A DNA stretch of 64,000 nt from assembly GCF_004363955.1 (NCBI RefSeq), contig NZ_SNZR01000011.1, positions 1,984,001-2,048,000 on the forward strand, given 5' to 3'. Every line of letters starts with the position of its first letter. The stretch's first letter is position 1. The notes under the pieces were generated by a model, which saw nothing but the letters and a program-made list of their open reading frames with translations, was not told the origin of the DNA and made no database searches. This stretch comes from Enterovirga rhinocerotis (GTDB lineage Bacteria > Pseudomonadota > Alphaproteobacteria > Rhizobiales > Beijerinckiaceae). A program made the translations under genes and the position numbers. Positions 46,967 through 55,400 of the stretch are shown here, piece after piece.

Positions 46967-48253
46967 ATGGATACGGGACAGCAAGAGACGAGCCGGGGGC
47001 AACCCGGCCGGCCGAACCCGGGCTTTGCCGAGTTCGTCACCATCACCGCGCTGATGATGGGCGTCACCGCCTTCGCGGTCGACGGCATCCTGCCCGCCTT
47101 CCCGATCCTCGGGCGCGATTTCGACGTCGCCGATCCGAACCGGCTGCAGCTCGTCGTCTACGTCTACATGCTCGGCTTCGGCTTCGCGCAGCTGATCTAT
47201 GGGCCGGCCTCCGACGTCTTCGGGCGGCGGCGCGCCTATCTCGCGGGGCTCGGCATCTTCCTGCTCGGCTGCGTGCTGTCGCTGTTCGCGACCGACCTCA
47301 ACACGCTCCTCGCAGCCCGGTTTGTGCAGGGCATCGGCGCGGCCTCGGGACGCGTGCTGTCGGTCGCCATCGTGCGTGACCGGTTCGCGGGCCGCGAGAT
47401 GGCCCGCGTGATGTCGATCAACATGGGCATCTTCATCACGGTGCCGATCTTCGCCCCGGCCATCGGCAGCGTCATCCTGCTGGCCTCCGGCCGGCAAGGG
47501 CTGTTCGTCGCGATGCTGCTCGCGGGGCTCGCGCTCGGCTTCTGGTTCCTGCGGCGGATGCCCGAGACGCTGGCGCCGGAGCACAAGATGCCCTTCTCGG
47601 CCGCCCGCATCCTGCGCGCCATGGGCACGGTCGCGACGAACCGGATCACCGTCGGCTACGCCACCGCGGTCGGCCTCATGTTCGGCTGCGTGATGGCGAT
47701 GGTCGGTTCCTCGCAGCAGATCTTCACCGAGACCTTCGGCCTCGGCCACCTCTTCCCGCTCGCCTTCGCGCTGGTCGCGAGCGCGCAGGGCGTGGCCGCC
47801 ATCGTCAACTCGGCCCTGGTCGGCCGCTTCGGCATGAGGCGGATCTCGCATCTCAGCGTCGTGGTGCTGACGACGCTCGGCCTGCTGCAACTCATCTTCG
47901 CGTGGTCTTTCGACGGGCGGCCGCCGCTGCTCCTGTTCGGCCTGATCCTGGCCTGTTCGCAGTTCCTGCTCGGCCTCGCCTTTCCCAACTTCAACGCGCT
48001 CGCCATGGAACCCCTCGGGCGCGTCGCCGGGACGGGCTCCTCCCTGGTCGGGGTCTATACGACCGTGATGGGCTCGCTCTGCGGACTCGCCATCGGCGCG
48101 GCTTTCGACGGCACGGTCCTGCCGATCACGGCGGGCTATCTCGCTCTGACGATCGCCGCGCTCGCCGTCATTCTCGTCACCGAGCGCGGGCGCCTGTTCG
48201 GCGCCCATCACTCGGCCGCGCCGGGGGGCTCCCCTCCGACGGGTGGAACCTGA
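46967..48253 (+). CDS. Bcr/CflA-type MFS drug-resistance transporter
   Basis: The product is 428 residues with about 12 membrane helices. It begins VTITALMMGVTAFAVDGILPAF, as in Bcr/CflA carriers, with motif A equivalent YGPASDVFGRRRAYLAG and antiporter motif C-like ARFVQGIGAASGRVLSVAIV. GGAG lies about seven bases before the ATG at 46967. It follows the methyltransferase by 81 bases on the same strand. Homologues expel sulfonamides, bicyclomycin or similar compounds; the substrate here is unknown. Confidence 0.9.
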   Translation: MDTGQQETSRGQPGRPNPGFAEFVTITALMMGVTAFAVDGILPAFPILGRDFDVADPNRLQLVVYVYMLGFGFAQLIYGPASDVFGRRRAYLAGLGIFLLGCVLSLFATDLNTLLAARFVQGIGAASGRVLSVAIVRDRFAGREMARVMSINMGIFITVPIFAPAIGSVILLASGRQGLFVAMLLAGLALGFWFLRRMPETLAPEHKMPFSAARILRAMGTVATNRITVGYATAVGLMFGCVMAMVGSSQQIFTETFGLGHLFPLAFALVASAQGVAAIVNSALVGRFGMRRISHLSVVVLTTLGLLQLIFAWSFDGRPPLLLFGLILACSQFLLGLAFPNFNALAMEPLGRVAGTGSSLVGVYTTVMGSLCGLAIGAAFDGTVLPITAGYLALTIAALAVILVTERGRLFGAHHSAAPGGSPPTGGT

Positions 48254-48375
48254 CCGGGAAGAAGATTCTCCGCGCCGGCCGATCTTTGGAACGAAGCGCG
48301 CTTGGCTTGTCGGGCCGCCCCCGCTAACCGGTCGGGCAAGCGCAGCAAGCGCCGGACGAAGCCCAAGGAGAGACC
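48254..48375 (+). promoter_or_regulatory. metY leader region
   Basis: The 122 bases before metY contain GCGCTTG (48298-48304), which can pair with either of two CAAGCGC copies (48337-48343, 48346-48352). That could give alternative leader folds. I looked for the SAM-II riboswitch common before alphaproteobacterial met genes and do not see its conserved core. A clear AAGGAGAG ribosome site ends the region. Confidence 0.35.
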
Positions 48376-49656
48376 ATGGCCGACCAGATTCCCGGCTTCA
48401 ACACCCTCGCGATCCATGCCGGCGCCGCCCCCGACGCCGCGACCGGCGCGCGCGCGACGCCCATCTATCAGACGACCTCCTTCGTCTTCGACGACGTGGA
48501 CCACGCCGCCTCGCTGTTCGGGCTCCAGGCTTTCGGCAACATCTACACCCGCATCGGCAACCCGACCTGCGCCGTGCTGGAAGAGCGCGTCGCCGCGCTC
48601 GAGGGCGGAACCGCGGCGCTCGGCGTCGCCTCCGGCCATGCCGCGCAGTTCCTCGTCATGCACGCCCTGCTGCAGCCGGGCGACGAGTTCGTGGCCGCCA
48701 ACAAGCTCTATGGCGGCTCGATCAACCAGTTCAATCATTCCTACAAGAACTTCGACTGGCGCGTGAAATGGGCCGACGCGGATGACCCGGCCTCCTTCGA
48801 GGCGGCCATCACCAGCCGGACGAAGGCGATCTTCATCGAATCCATCGCCAATCCGGGCGGCGTGATCGTCGACATCGCCGCGATCTCCAAGATCGCCAAG
48901 GCGAAGAACATCCCGCTCATCGTCGACAACACGATGGCCTCGCCCTACCTGATCCGGCCCTTCGAGCACGGCGCGGACATCGTCGTGCATTCGGCGACGA
49001 AGTTCCTGGGCGGCCACGGGAACTCGATCGCGGGCATCATCGTCGACGGCGGCACGTTCAACTGGACGGGCGACGAGCGCTACCCGATGCTCTCGAAGCC
49101 GCGCCCCGAATATGGCGGCATGGTCCTCGGCGAGACCTTCGGCAACTTCGCCTTCGCCATCGCCTGCCGCGTGCTCGGCCTGCGCGACCTCGGCCCGGCG
49201 CTCTCGCCCTTCAACGCCTTCATGATCCTCACCGGGATCGAGACCCTGCCGCTGCGCATGCAGCGCCAGTCGGATTCGACCCTCGCCGTCGCCCGCCACC
49301 TCGCCGCGAACGACAAGGTCTCCTGGGTGAGCTATCCCGGCCTCGAGAGCGACAAGTACCACGCCCTCGCCCAGCGCTATTGCCCGCTCGGCGCCGGCGC
49401 GGTCTTCACCTTCGGCGTGAAGGGCGGCTACGAGGCGGGCGTGAAGCTCGTCTCGAACCTCAAGCTGTTCTCGCACCTCGCCAATATCGGCGACACGCGC
49501 TCGCTCGTCATCCACCCGGCCTCGACGACGCACCGCCAGCTCACCGAGGAGCAGCAGGTCACGGCCGGCGCCGGCCCGGACGTCGTCCGCCTCTCGATCG
49601 GCCTCGAGGATCCGGAGGATCTCATCGCCGATCTCGACCAGGCCCTGGCGGGGTAA
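48376..49656 (+). CDS. metY: O-acetylhomoserine sulfhydrylase (PLP enzyme)
   Basis: This 426-residue Cys/Met-metabolism PLP enzyme joins O-acetylhomoserine with sulfide to form homocysteine. Lys209 in [17 protein letters not shown] should hold PLP. Other marks are [26 protein letters not shown] and [15 protein letters not shown], and the 430-residue length favours MetY over the shorter MetB or MetZ. The C-terminus has [19 protein letters not shown]. It stands alone with its own leader and a 9-base-pair hairpin just downstream. Confidence 0.93.
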   Translation: MADQIPGFNTLAIHAGAAPDAATGARATPIYQTTSFVFDDVDHAASLFGLQAFGNIYTRIGNPTCAVLEERVAALEGGTAALGVASGHAAQFLVMHALLQPGDEFVAANKLYGGSINQFNHSYKNFDWRVKWADADDPASFEAAITSRTKAIFIESIANPGGVIVDIAAISKIAKAKNIPLIVDNTMASPYLIRPFEHGADIVVHSATKFLGGHGNSIAGIIVDGGTFNWTGDERYPMLSKPRPEYGGMVLGETFGNFAFAIACRVLGLRDLGPALSPFNAFMILTGIETLPLRMQRQSDSTLAVARHLAANDKVSWVSYPGLESDKYHALAQRYCPLGAGAVFTFGVKGGYEAGVKLVSNLKLFSHLANIGDTRSLVIHPASTTHRQLTEEQQVTAGAGPDVVRLSIGLEDPEDLIADLDQALAG

Positions 49657-49673
49657 GGGGTCTGGGACGGACG

Positions 49674-49699
49674 AAGCCGCGCGGCGTGCGCGCGGCTTT
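49674..49699 (+). terminator. Hairpin terminator after metY
   Basis: AGCCGCGCG pairs perfectly with CGCGCGGCT around a five-base loop, followed by TTTC. It overlaps the stop codon of the convergent toxin gene and probably ends both messages. Confidence 0.7.
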
Positions 49700-50118
49700 C
49701 ACGCCGTCCACGGATCGATGATGCGTAATCCTGCGGCGAGGAACGGATCCACGTCCCTCGTCGCCACCGCGAAGTCGTGCGTCTCGGCGATCGCCGCGAT
49801 CTGCGCGTCGGCGAAGGAGATCGGCTGCCCACGTGCCCGCCCGCGGGCCACGATGGCGCCAAAGGCCAGAGCCGCTTCTCGGTCGAAAGGAAGAATCCGA
49901 GGGCCGAACAGGCGCTCCAACAGGTCGGACAGAGCCTTATCGAGATCCGAGCGCCTCTGTCCCGCAGGGAGTATCCGCACGCCTGCCACGAGTTCGGCGA
50001 GGCTCGTCGTCGTCAGGTAGAGCGCCTCGCCCGGCTGCCGGTCGAGCCAATCGAGAACCATCCGGTTGGGTTTCGACCTCATCGGCTCCGACACGACGTT
50101 GGTGTCGAGCACGATCAT
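49699..50118 (-). CDS. PIN-domain toxin, VapC/FitB type
   Basis: This 139-residue ribonuclease has acidic residues Asp5 (MIVLDTNVVSE), Glu42 (LAELVAGV), Asp104 (ISFADAQIAAIA) and Asp122 (ATRDVDPF), forming a complete PIN site. The NVVSEPMR start is typical of the FitB branch. Its start overlaps the antitoxin stop by four bases (ATGA). Its stop lies in the metY terminator. Target RNA unknown. Confidence 0.9.
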   Translation of the reverse strand: MIVLDTNVVSEPMRSKPNRMVLDWLDRQPGEALYLTTTSLAELVAGVRILPAGQRRSDLDKALSDLLERLFGPRILPFDREAALAFGAIVARGRARGQPISFADAQIAAIAETHDFAVATRDVDPFLAAGLRIIDPWTA

Positions 50119-50345
50119 TCGAACCGGGCCGGTTCCACCGGTGAGCGGTCGCGCTCAAGGTCAAGACCGCCGACCTCCTCGCCGAACGCCGCGAGTTCCG
50201 AGCCTATCCCTTTGCCGACCGGCCTGACGGCTGCCTCGAGGATCAGGCGGATTTCCGCTTCGGTGGAACGGCCCGATCGCGCGGCCCGCGATTCGAGCCG
50301 TCTGAGAACCTCATCCGACAATCGGCGGATCGTGACGGAGCCCAT
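50115..50345 (-). CDS. Ribbon-helix-helix antitoxin, FitA type
   Basis: This 76-residue protein has the RHH DNA-binding start MGSVTIRRLSDEVLRRLESR and AARSGRSTEAEIRLILEAAV. An acidic tail (DLERDRSPVEPARFE) should bind the toxin. The start at 50345 is chosen because the RHH strand begins there; upstream codons are unlike the family. It is not related to the Phd-type antitoxin at 7 kb, so the window carries two different pairs. Confidence 0.88.
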   Translation of the reverse strand: MGSVTIRRLSDEVLRRLESRAARSGRSTEAEIRLILEAAVRPVGKGIGSELAAFGEEVGGLDLERDRSPVEPARFE

Positions 50346-50517
50346 GGTTCCAACTCCCTGGTCCGATGGATCATGGATACCAGCGGCACCCTTCGATCTC
50401 AATCGGGCGACGTCGACCTCGCGAAGCGCCCCTCCGCCACAAAACCGCGTCATTCTCCGCTAGGAATGTGGCTCGATGTCCCTCACGCTCGCGCCGGAAC
50501 TGCGCTAGGGTGGGAGG

Positions 50518-51171
50518 ATGATGCCGCGGCAGGAGACGTCCCGTTCGATGCAGACGCCCCGTTCGATGCGCCAGCTGGTCCTGCCGGGCCTGATCGGGCT
50601 GTCCTGCCTCGCCGCCGCGCCGGCCGCCCAGGCCCAGTCCTTCCTGCCCTTCGGCTTCAACCCCCTGCCCGCCTTCGCCTGGACGGAGCCTGATCCGGCC
50701 ACCGGCTCGATGCGCTGGGAGGGCAGCTTCGCGCGGATGTCGACCGGCTTCCAGGTCTCCTCCTCGAAGCGCTTCGGCACCTATGCGGGTCCGACCGTCG
50801 GGTTCGAGGGCGGCAAGATGTGGCGCGACGGCCAGTTCGTCTACGGCATCGTCGGCGGCTTCGACTACATGGCCCAGCTCGGCGGGCGAGACACGCCGAG
50901 CTTCGGCTCGATCGGCTATACGCGGGACTTCGCGGGCGGCATTCAGTTCAAGGCCGGCGCCCTCGTCGCCGACAACGTCCTCGTCTACACCAAGGTCGGC
51001 GCGCTCGCGATCAACGAGACCTACCGATACGGGCCGACGCCGTTCTCCACGGCCTTCGACCGCACCCGCATCGCGGTGCGGCCGGATGCGCGCGTCGGCG
51101 TCGAATGGGCCGTCACGGACAAGCTGACGATCGGCCTCGAGGCCGGCGTCACGGGCGCGCCGATCCGCTGA
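50518..51171 (+). CDS. Outer-membrane beta-barrel protein
   Basis: The product is 217 residues if the first ATG is used. A GGGAGG tract touches that codon, so a later start (50521 or 50548) is equally possible. The signal peptide is LVLPGLIGLSCLAAAPAAQA-QS. The mature part has alternating strands such as GTYAGPTVGFEGGKMW, FVYGIVGGFDYMAQLGG, SIGYTRDFAGGIQFKAGALV and the closing DKLTIGLEAGVTGAPIR. This suggests an eight-strand barrel related to the Omp25/Omp31 surface proteins of Hyphomicrobiales. A conserved orphan gene follows 14 bases later. Confidence 0.8.
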   Translation: MMPRQETSRSMQTPRSMRQLVLPGLIGLSCLAAAPAAQAQSFLPFGFNPLPAFAWTEPDPATGSMRWEGSFARMSTGFQVSSSKRFGTYAGPTVGFEGGKMWRDGQFVYGIVGGFDYMAQLGGRDTPSFGSIGYTRDFAGGIQFKAGALVADNVLVYTKVGALAINETYRYGPTPFSTAFDRTRIAVRPDARVGVEWAVTDKLTIGLEAGVTGAPIR

Positions 51172-51185
51172 GCGGCGCCGGCCCC

Positions 51186-51653
51186 TTGATCCGCCGCTAC
51201 GAGATCTTCGCGGATTATCACCAGTTCTATCTGTGGGACCACGCTCGGCAGCCCAGCTCCGCGCTCGACTACACGGACGAGGATGTCCGGCGGCGCATCA
51301 AGGCGAGCCTCTTCATCGTCGTCGTCCAGCCCGAGCGGAACATGACCGTTCCGGTCGAGGTCGAGATCGCCTCCCGGGCGCCTGATCTCGCGCTCGACGC
51401 CTGGGACCACGTGGCCGAGGCCAGCCTGGAGCTGCCGTCCGGCCGGCTCGAGATCCACGAATGCACGGGTGGGTCCATCGACATCCTCCCGGTCGCTCCG
51501 GGCTGCCATCGCGTGCGCCTCCATTGCGCCGGCCTCGGCACGCTGAGCGAGGACGGGCTGGACGGCGACGACCGCTACCGCCTCGTGATCTGGCCGGCGC
51601 CCTTTGCCGAGATCGCGGTGCTGAAGCAATATCGCGGTCGCGACGGCGGCTGA
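51186..51653 (+). CDS. Conserved protein of unknown function
   Basis: The product is about 155 residues from TTG 51186, which is the likeliest start although no good ribosome site is seen. The sequence starts IRRYEIFADYHQFYLWDH and has PVEVEIASRAPDLALDAWDH, ASLELPSGRLEIHECTGG, GCHRVRLHCAGLGTL and DGDDRYRLVIWPAP. I have an impression of similar proteins in many soil bacteria, but know of no function. It is soluble, with no signal peptide. It lies directly after the barrel gene and 36 bases before the GH15 gene. Confidence 0.7.
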   Translation: MIRRYEIFADYHQFYLWDHARQPSSALDYTDEDVRRRIKASLFIVVVQPERNMTVPVEVEIASRAPDLALDAWDHVAEASLELPSGRLEIHECTGGSIDILPVAPGCHRVRLHCAGLGTLSEDGLDGDDRYRLVIWPAPFAEIAVLKQYRGRDGG

Positions 51654-51689
51654 CCCGCCATCCTCGGCGGATCCGACTCAGAAAGCGCC

Positions 51690-53537
51690 ATGCCCAGCGA
51701 TCGAATCGAAGATTACGGACTCATCGGCGACTGCGAGACGGGAGCGCTCGTCGGGCGCGACGGCTCGATCGACTGGCTCTGCTGGCCGCGTTTCGATTCG
51801 CCGGCCTGTTTCGCCGCCCTCCTCGGCACCGAGGAGAACGGCCGCTGGAAGATCGCGCCGATCGGCGACGCCGTCGTCAGCCGCCGCTACCGGCCGCGCA
51901 CGCTGATCCTCGAGACCCGCTTCGAGACCGCGGCCGGCTCCGTCCTGCTGATCGATTTCATGCCGCCCCGCGGCACCGATTCCGACATCGTGCGCCTCGT
52001 CGTCGGCGAGAGCGGCCGGGTCGCGATGCGGATGGAACTCGTCCTGCGCTACGATTACGGGCGCGTGATGCCGTGGGTGCACCGGCTCGAGGACGGCTCG
52101 CTCCGCGCGATCGGCGGCCCCGACATGACGGTGCTCCGGACGCCCATCGAGACGCATGGCGAGGACATGCACACCGTCTCAGATTTCGAGGTCGCGGCGG
52201 GCGAGACCGTGCCCTTCGTCCTCGCCTATTGCGCCTCGCACCGCCCCGTGCCGGAGCCGATCGACCCGTTCGCCGCCCTCGCCGACACCGAGGCCTTCTG
52301 GACGGAATGGACCGCCCGCTACGAGCCGGCGGCGCTGGACGGCAAGATCGACCTGCCCGAGCCCTGGCACCAGGCGGCGCGGCGCTCGCTCATCACCCTG
52401 AAGGCGATGACCTACGCCCCGACCGGCGGCATCGTCGCGGCGGTCACGACCTCCCTGCCCGAATGGCTCGGCAGCACCCGCAACTGGGACTACCGCTACT
52501 GCTGGCTGCGCGACAGCGCCCTCACCCTCTTCGCGCTGATGAATGCCGGCTATTACGACGAGGCGCGGGCATGGCGCGACTGGCTGCTTCGCGCCATCGC
52601 GGGCTCGCCCGAGCAGATGCAGATCATGTACGGCATCGCCGGCGAGAGGCGGCTTCTCGAATGGGAGGTCGACTGGCTGCCGGGCTTCGCGGATTCGAAG
52701 CCGGTCCGGGTGGGCAACGCGGCCGCCGACCAGACCCAGCTCGACGTCTACGGCGAGATCATGAGCCTGCTCCATCAGGCGCGTCTCGGAGGGCTTCCCG
52801 AAAGCCCCGAGGCCTGGTCGATCCAGGTCTCGATGCTGGAGCGGCTCGACGACATCTGGCGCGAGCCCGATTACGGCATCTGGGAGGTCCGCGGCCCACC
52901 GCGTCACTTCACGTTGTCGAAGCTGATGGTCTGGCTCGCCTTCGACCGCTGCATCAAGTCGGCCGAGATCTTCGGTCTCGACCACGTGCCGCTGGAGAAG
53001 TGGCGCGCCATCCGCAGCGAGGTGAAGGGCGACGTCCTCGCAAGGGGGTGGAATGCGGAGGTCGGAGCCTTCACCCAGAGCTACGACGACACCGCGCTCG
53101 ATGCGAGCCTGCTGCTGCTGCCGATGCTCGGCTTTCTGGACGACGACGATCCGCGCGTGCGCTTGACGGTCGAGGCCATCGAGGCGGACCTTCTCGTCGA
53201 CGGTCTCGTCCAGCGCTACCACACCTCGACCGGGCATGACGGGCTTCCGCCCGGCGAAGGCACCTTCCTCGCCTGCAGCTTCTGGCTGGTGGAGGCCCTC
53301 GTCCTGATCGGCCGGCTGGCCGATGCGGAGGCGCTGTTCGAGCGCCTCCTGGCCCTGCGCAACGATCTCGGGCTCCTCGCCGAGGAATACGATCCGATCG
53401 GCGGGCGCCAGCTCGGCAACTTCCCCCAGGCCTTCTCCCATGTCGCCCTGGTCAACGCCGCCCATCGGCTCGCCGCGGCGAGGGCCGGCTCGGGCGACCG
53501 GTCCGAGGAGCTCCAGAAGGGCGAGGTCCCGGCCTGA
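51690..53537 (+). CDS. Glycoside hydrolase family 15 protein (glucoamylase/trehalase-like)
   Basis: The product is 615 residues. The N-terminal beta-sandwich starts with IEDYGLIGDCETGALVGRDG and SIDWLCWPRFDSPACFAALL, as in cytosolic bacterial GH15 enzymes. The (alpha/alpha)6 barrel holds STRNWDYRYCWLRDSALTLF and the acid Glu in YGIWEVRGPPRHFTLSKLMV. The base Glu is in GLLAEEYDPIGGRQLGNFPQ, ahead of FSHVALVNAAHRL. Substrates in this branch are trehalose or short alpha-glucans. No signal peptide is present. It ends four bases from the convergent heme A synthase gene. Confidence 0.93.
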   Translation: MPSDRIEDYGLIGDCETGALVGRDGSIDWLCWPRFDSPACFAALLGTEENGRWKIAPIGDAVVSRRYRPRTLILETRFETAAGSVLLIDFMPPRGTDSDIVRLVVGESGRVAMRMELVLRYDYGRVMPWVHRLEDGSLRAIGGPDMTVLRTPIETHGEDMHTVSDFEVAAGETVPFVLAYCASHRPVPEPIDPFAALADTEAFWTEWTARYEPAALDGKIDLPEPWHQAARRSLITLKAMTYAPTGGIVAAVTTSLPEWLGSTRNWDYRYCWLRDSALTLFALMNAGYYDEARAWRDWLLRAIAGSPEQMQIMYGIAGERRLLEWEVDWLPGFADSKPVRVGNAAADQTQLDVYGEIMSLLHQARLGGLPESPEAWSIQVSMLERLDDIWREPDYGIWEVRGPPRHFTLSKLMVWLAFDRCIKSAEIFGLDHVPLEKWRAIRSEVKGDVLARGWNAEVGAFTQSYDDTALDASLLLLPMLGFLDDDDPRVRLTVEAIEADLLVDGLVQRYHTSTGHDGLPPGEGTFLACSFWLVEALVLIGRLADAEALFERLLALRNDLGLLAEEYDPIGGRQLGNFPQAFSHVALVNAAHRLAAARAGSGDRSEELQKGEVPA

Positions 53538-53541
53538 CGCG

Positions 53542-54612
53542 TCAGGCCGCGCGGCACAGCCGCGCGTGATGCGTCGCCACCATCAGCAGCACCATCGCCA
53601 GGAGCTGATGCGCAAGGCCCGCCCAGAGCGGCACGACCAGGAGCAGCGTGACGATCCCGAGCCCGGCCTGGGCGAGCGTCAGCCCGGCGACGGCACCGGC
53701 CCGCATCGCGCCGCCCTCGGTCCGGCGAGTCGCATAGGCGTGCCACAGCGCGGCGGCGACGAGCAGATAGGCGACGAGGCGGTGGTTGAACTGGACGAGG
53801 ATCGGGTTGTCCGCGAAATTCTCGATCCAGGGCTGACCCGAGAACAGCATCGCCGCGGGCGGGACGAGATGGCCGTCCATCAGCGGCCAGGTGTTGTAGG
53901 TCCAGCCCGCGCGGGAGCCCGCGACGAGCCCGCCGAGCGCGATCTGCACGAGGATCAGCGCGACGAGCGCCACGGCCGCCCTCGCCAGCCCCGGCGAGAC
54001 GGGCATCGCGCGGCCTTCCCCGGCGCGGAGCCCCGCCGCCACCCAGACGATCGCGGCGAGGATCATGCTCGCGATGACGAGATGCAGCATCAGCTTGATC
54101 GGGGCGACAGCCGTCATGCCGGGCTCGAGCCCCGAGGCGACCATGATCCAGCCGACCATCGCCTGGAGGCCGCCGAGCGCCCCGATCCCGACCAGGGTCA
54201 GCGCCAGCCGGCTCGACACGTTGCCCCGCCACCAGAACCAGACGAGCGGCAGGAAGAAATAGAATCCGAGGAAGCGGCCGAGCTGACGGTGGCTCCATTC
54301 CCACCAGTAGATGACCTTGAACTCGCCCAGCGCCATGCCCCGGTTGAGGTTCTGGTACTGCGAGGAGGCGCGGTACTTCTCGAACTCCGCCGCCCAGCCC
54401 GCATCGGACAGAGGCGGGATCGCGCCCGTGACCGGCTTCCATTCGGTGATCGACAGGCCGGAGCCCGTGAGGCGCGTCGCGCCGCCGACCGCGACCATGA
54501 CCATGACCAGCACGGCGAGGCCATACAGCCACAGCCGCACGCTCGCTCCAGTCCGGGGGTCGCGGACGCTCGTCTCCGGCGGCGAGTCGATGGATGCGAT
54601 GATCTGGCCCAC
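53542..54612 (-). CDS. ctaA: Heme A synthase (COX15/CtaA)
   Basis: The product is 356 residues if read from GTG 54612, which matches the usual family length; the frame is open to an ATG at 54723. Eight membrane helices are expected. The heme-ligand histidines appear in VIYWWEWSHRQLGRFLG, KLMLHLVIASMILA, VQFNHRLVAYLLVAA and LWAGLAHQLLAMV. GGATRLTGSGLSITEWKPV is the signature near the N-terminus. The enzyme oxidises heme O to heme A for aa3-type cytochrome oxidase. The DUF2842 gene is divergent from it. Confidence 0.93.
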   Translation of the reverse strand: MGQIIASIDSPPETSVRDPRTGASVRLWLYGLAVLVMVMVAVGGATRLTGSGLSITEWKPVTGAIPPLSDAGWAAEFEKYRASSQYQNLNRGMALGEFKVIYWWEWSHRQLGRFLGFYFFLPLVWFWWRGNVSSRLALTLVGIGALGGLQAMVGWIMVASGLEPGMTAVAPIKLMLHLVIASMILAAIVWVAAGLRAGEGRAMPVSPGLARAAVALVALILVQIALGGLVAGSRAGWTYNTWPLMDGHLVPPAAMLFSGQPWIENFADNPILVQFNHRLVAYLLVAAALWHAYATRRTEGGAMRAGAVAGLTLAQAGLGIVTLLLVVPLWAGLAHQLLAMVLLMVATHHARLCRAA

Positions 54613-54764
54613 GATGGCTGCTTTCGATTCCTGCTTCCGTCGGGAAGGATGGGGATGATCCGCAGCGCCTGTCCGACGTCTCCGCTTGCTGCGACCTATT
54701 CCAAACCCATAGAAAGCCCGCATCCAGCCGGCAACGCGAGCCGGCGCCGCACCCCGGACGTCAG

Positions 54765-54974
54765 ATGCCGCGCCGCCTGCGCACCCTCATCGGGACCGTG
54801 ATCATCCTGGTCTTCGTGCTCGTCTATGCGCTGGTGGCCATGGCCCTGGCGGAGAGCCGCATCGTCGAGGCCCCGAAACTCGTCCAGACCTTCGCCTACA
54901 TGCTGCTGGGCATCGTCTGGATCGTGCCGATCTTCCCCCTGATCAAATGGATGGAGCGGCCGGACAAGGCGTAG
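54765..54974 (+). CDS. DUF2842 small membrane protein
   Basis: The product is 69 residues with two membrane helices: LIGTVIILVFVLVYALVAMALA and FAYMLLGIVWIVPIFPLIKWM. The pattern GT...YALVAM...GIVWIVP...IKWMERPD is that of the DUF2842 family of alphaproteobacteria, whose function is unknown. It is divergent from ctaA, with a 152-base gap to the preferred ctaA start. Confidence 0.85.
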   Translation: MPRRLRTLIGTVIILVFVLVYALVAMALAESRIVEAPKLVQTFAYMLLGIVWIVPIFPLIKWMERPDKA

Positions 54975-55400
54975 CTGCCGGGGCCAGCCCCCTCCCCTGG
55001 AGGCGGCGTCGGGTGAAACCCGCTCCTACCCATCGTCGAGCTTTTCGCGGGAGACCGCGCATCTCCCCTCCCCGCCCTGAGGCGGCGAGGCGCTCTGCCC
55101 ATGGCGGCCGCCTCGCCGCGCCTTTCGCACCGCATCATGTGACTTGCGGGACACAGCCGAAAAACATCCCGATAGCGCCCCTGTCCGGGCAGAGCTTCGC
55201 CCCGTTCCCGCCATAAACCGAGATCAGTTCCAGGGTCGCGAGAAATTGTTGCCCTGCAAGTGTTTAGAGTGCCCGCGGCGCGTCACGAAGGCCGTCCCTG
55301 AGCCTTCGGTCCAGACCATCGGCTCTCGTTGCACCCGAGTCGGGGGCCATGTCACTCGGCCGGTGAGAGAATGCCGAATGGCAGGTGGAGAGAGTTCGGG
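54975..55400. other. 426-base gap between DUF2842 gene and ilvD
   Basis: No credible gene is seen; the short open frames lack ribosome sites. A perfect 11-base inverted repeat, GCGGCGAGGCG (55082-55092) with CGCCTCGCCGC (55109-55119), could end the DUF2842 transcript. The 280 bases before ilvD should hold its promoter and a long leader, in which I recognise no leader peptide or riboswitch. Confidence 0.6.

Noticed and set aside
48254-48375. SAM-II or SAH riboswitch before metY
   Set aside because: The conserved cores of these classes are not visible; only alternative short pairings are seen, so I report it merely as a leader.
51461-53239. Arg-rich frame overlapping the GH15 gene
   Set aside because: It is an alternate frame of the GH15 gene, whose own protein shows complete family motifs.
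54975-55400. Small open frames in the ilvD upstream gap
   Set aside because: They lack ribosome sites and coding character, and the two strands conflict; no leader peptide rich in Ile, Leu or Val is seen.
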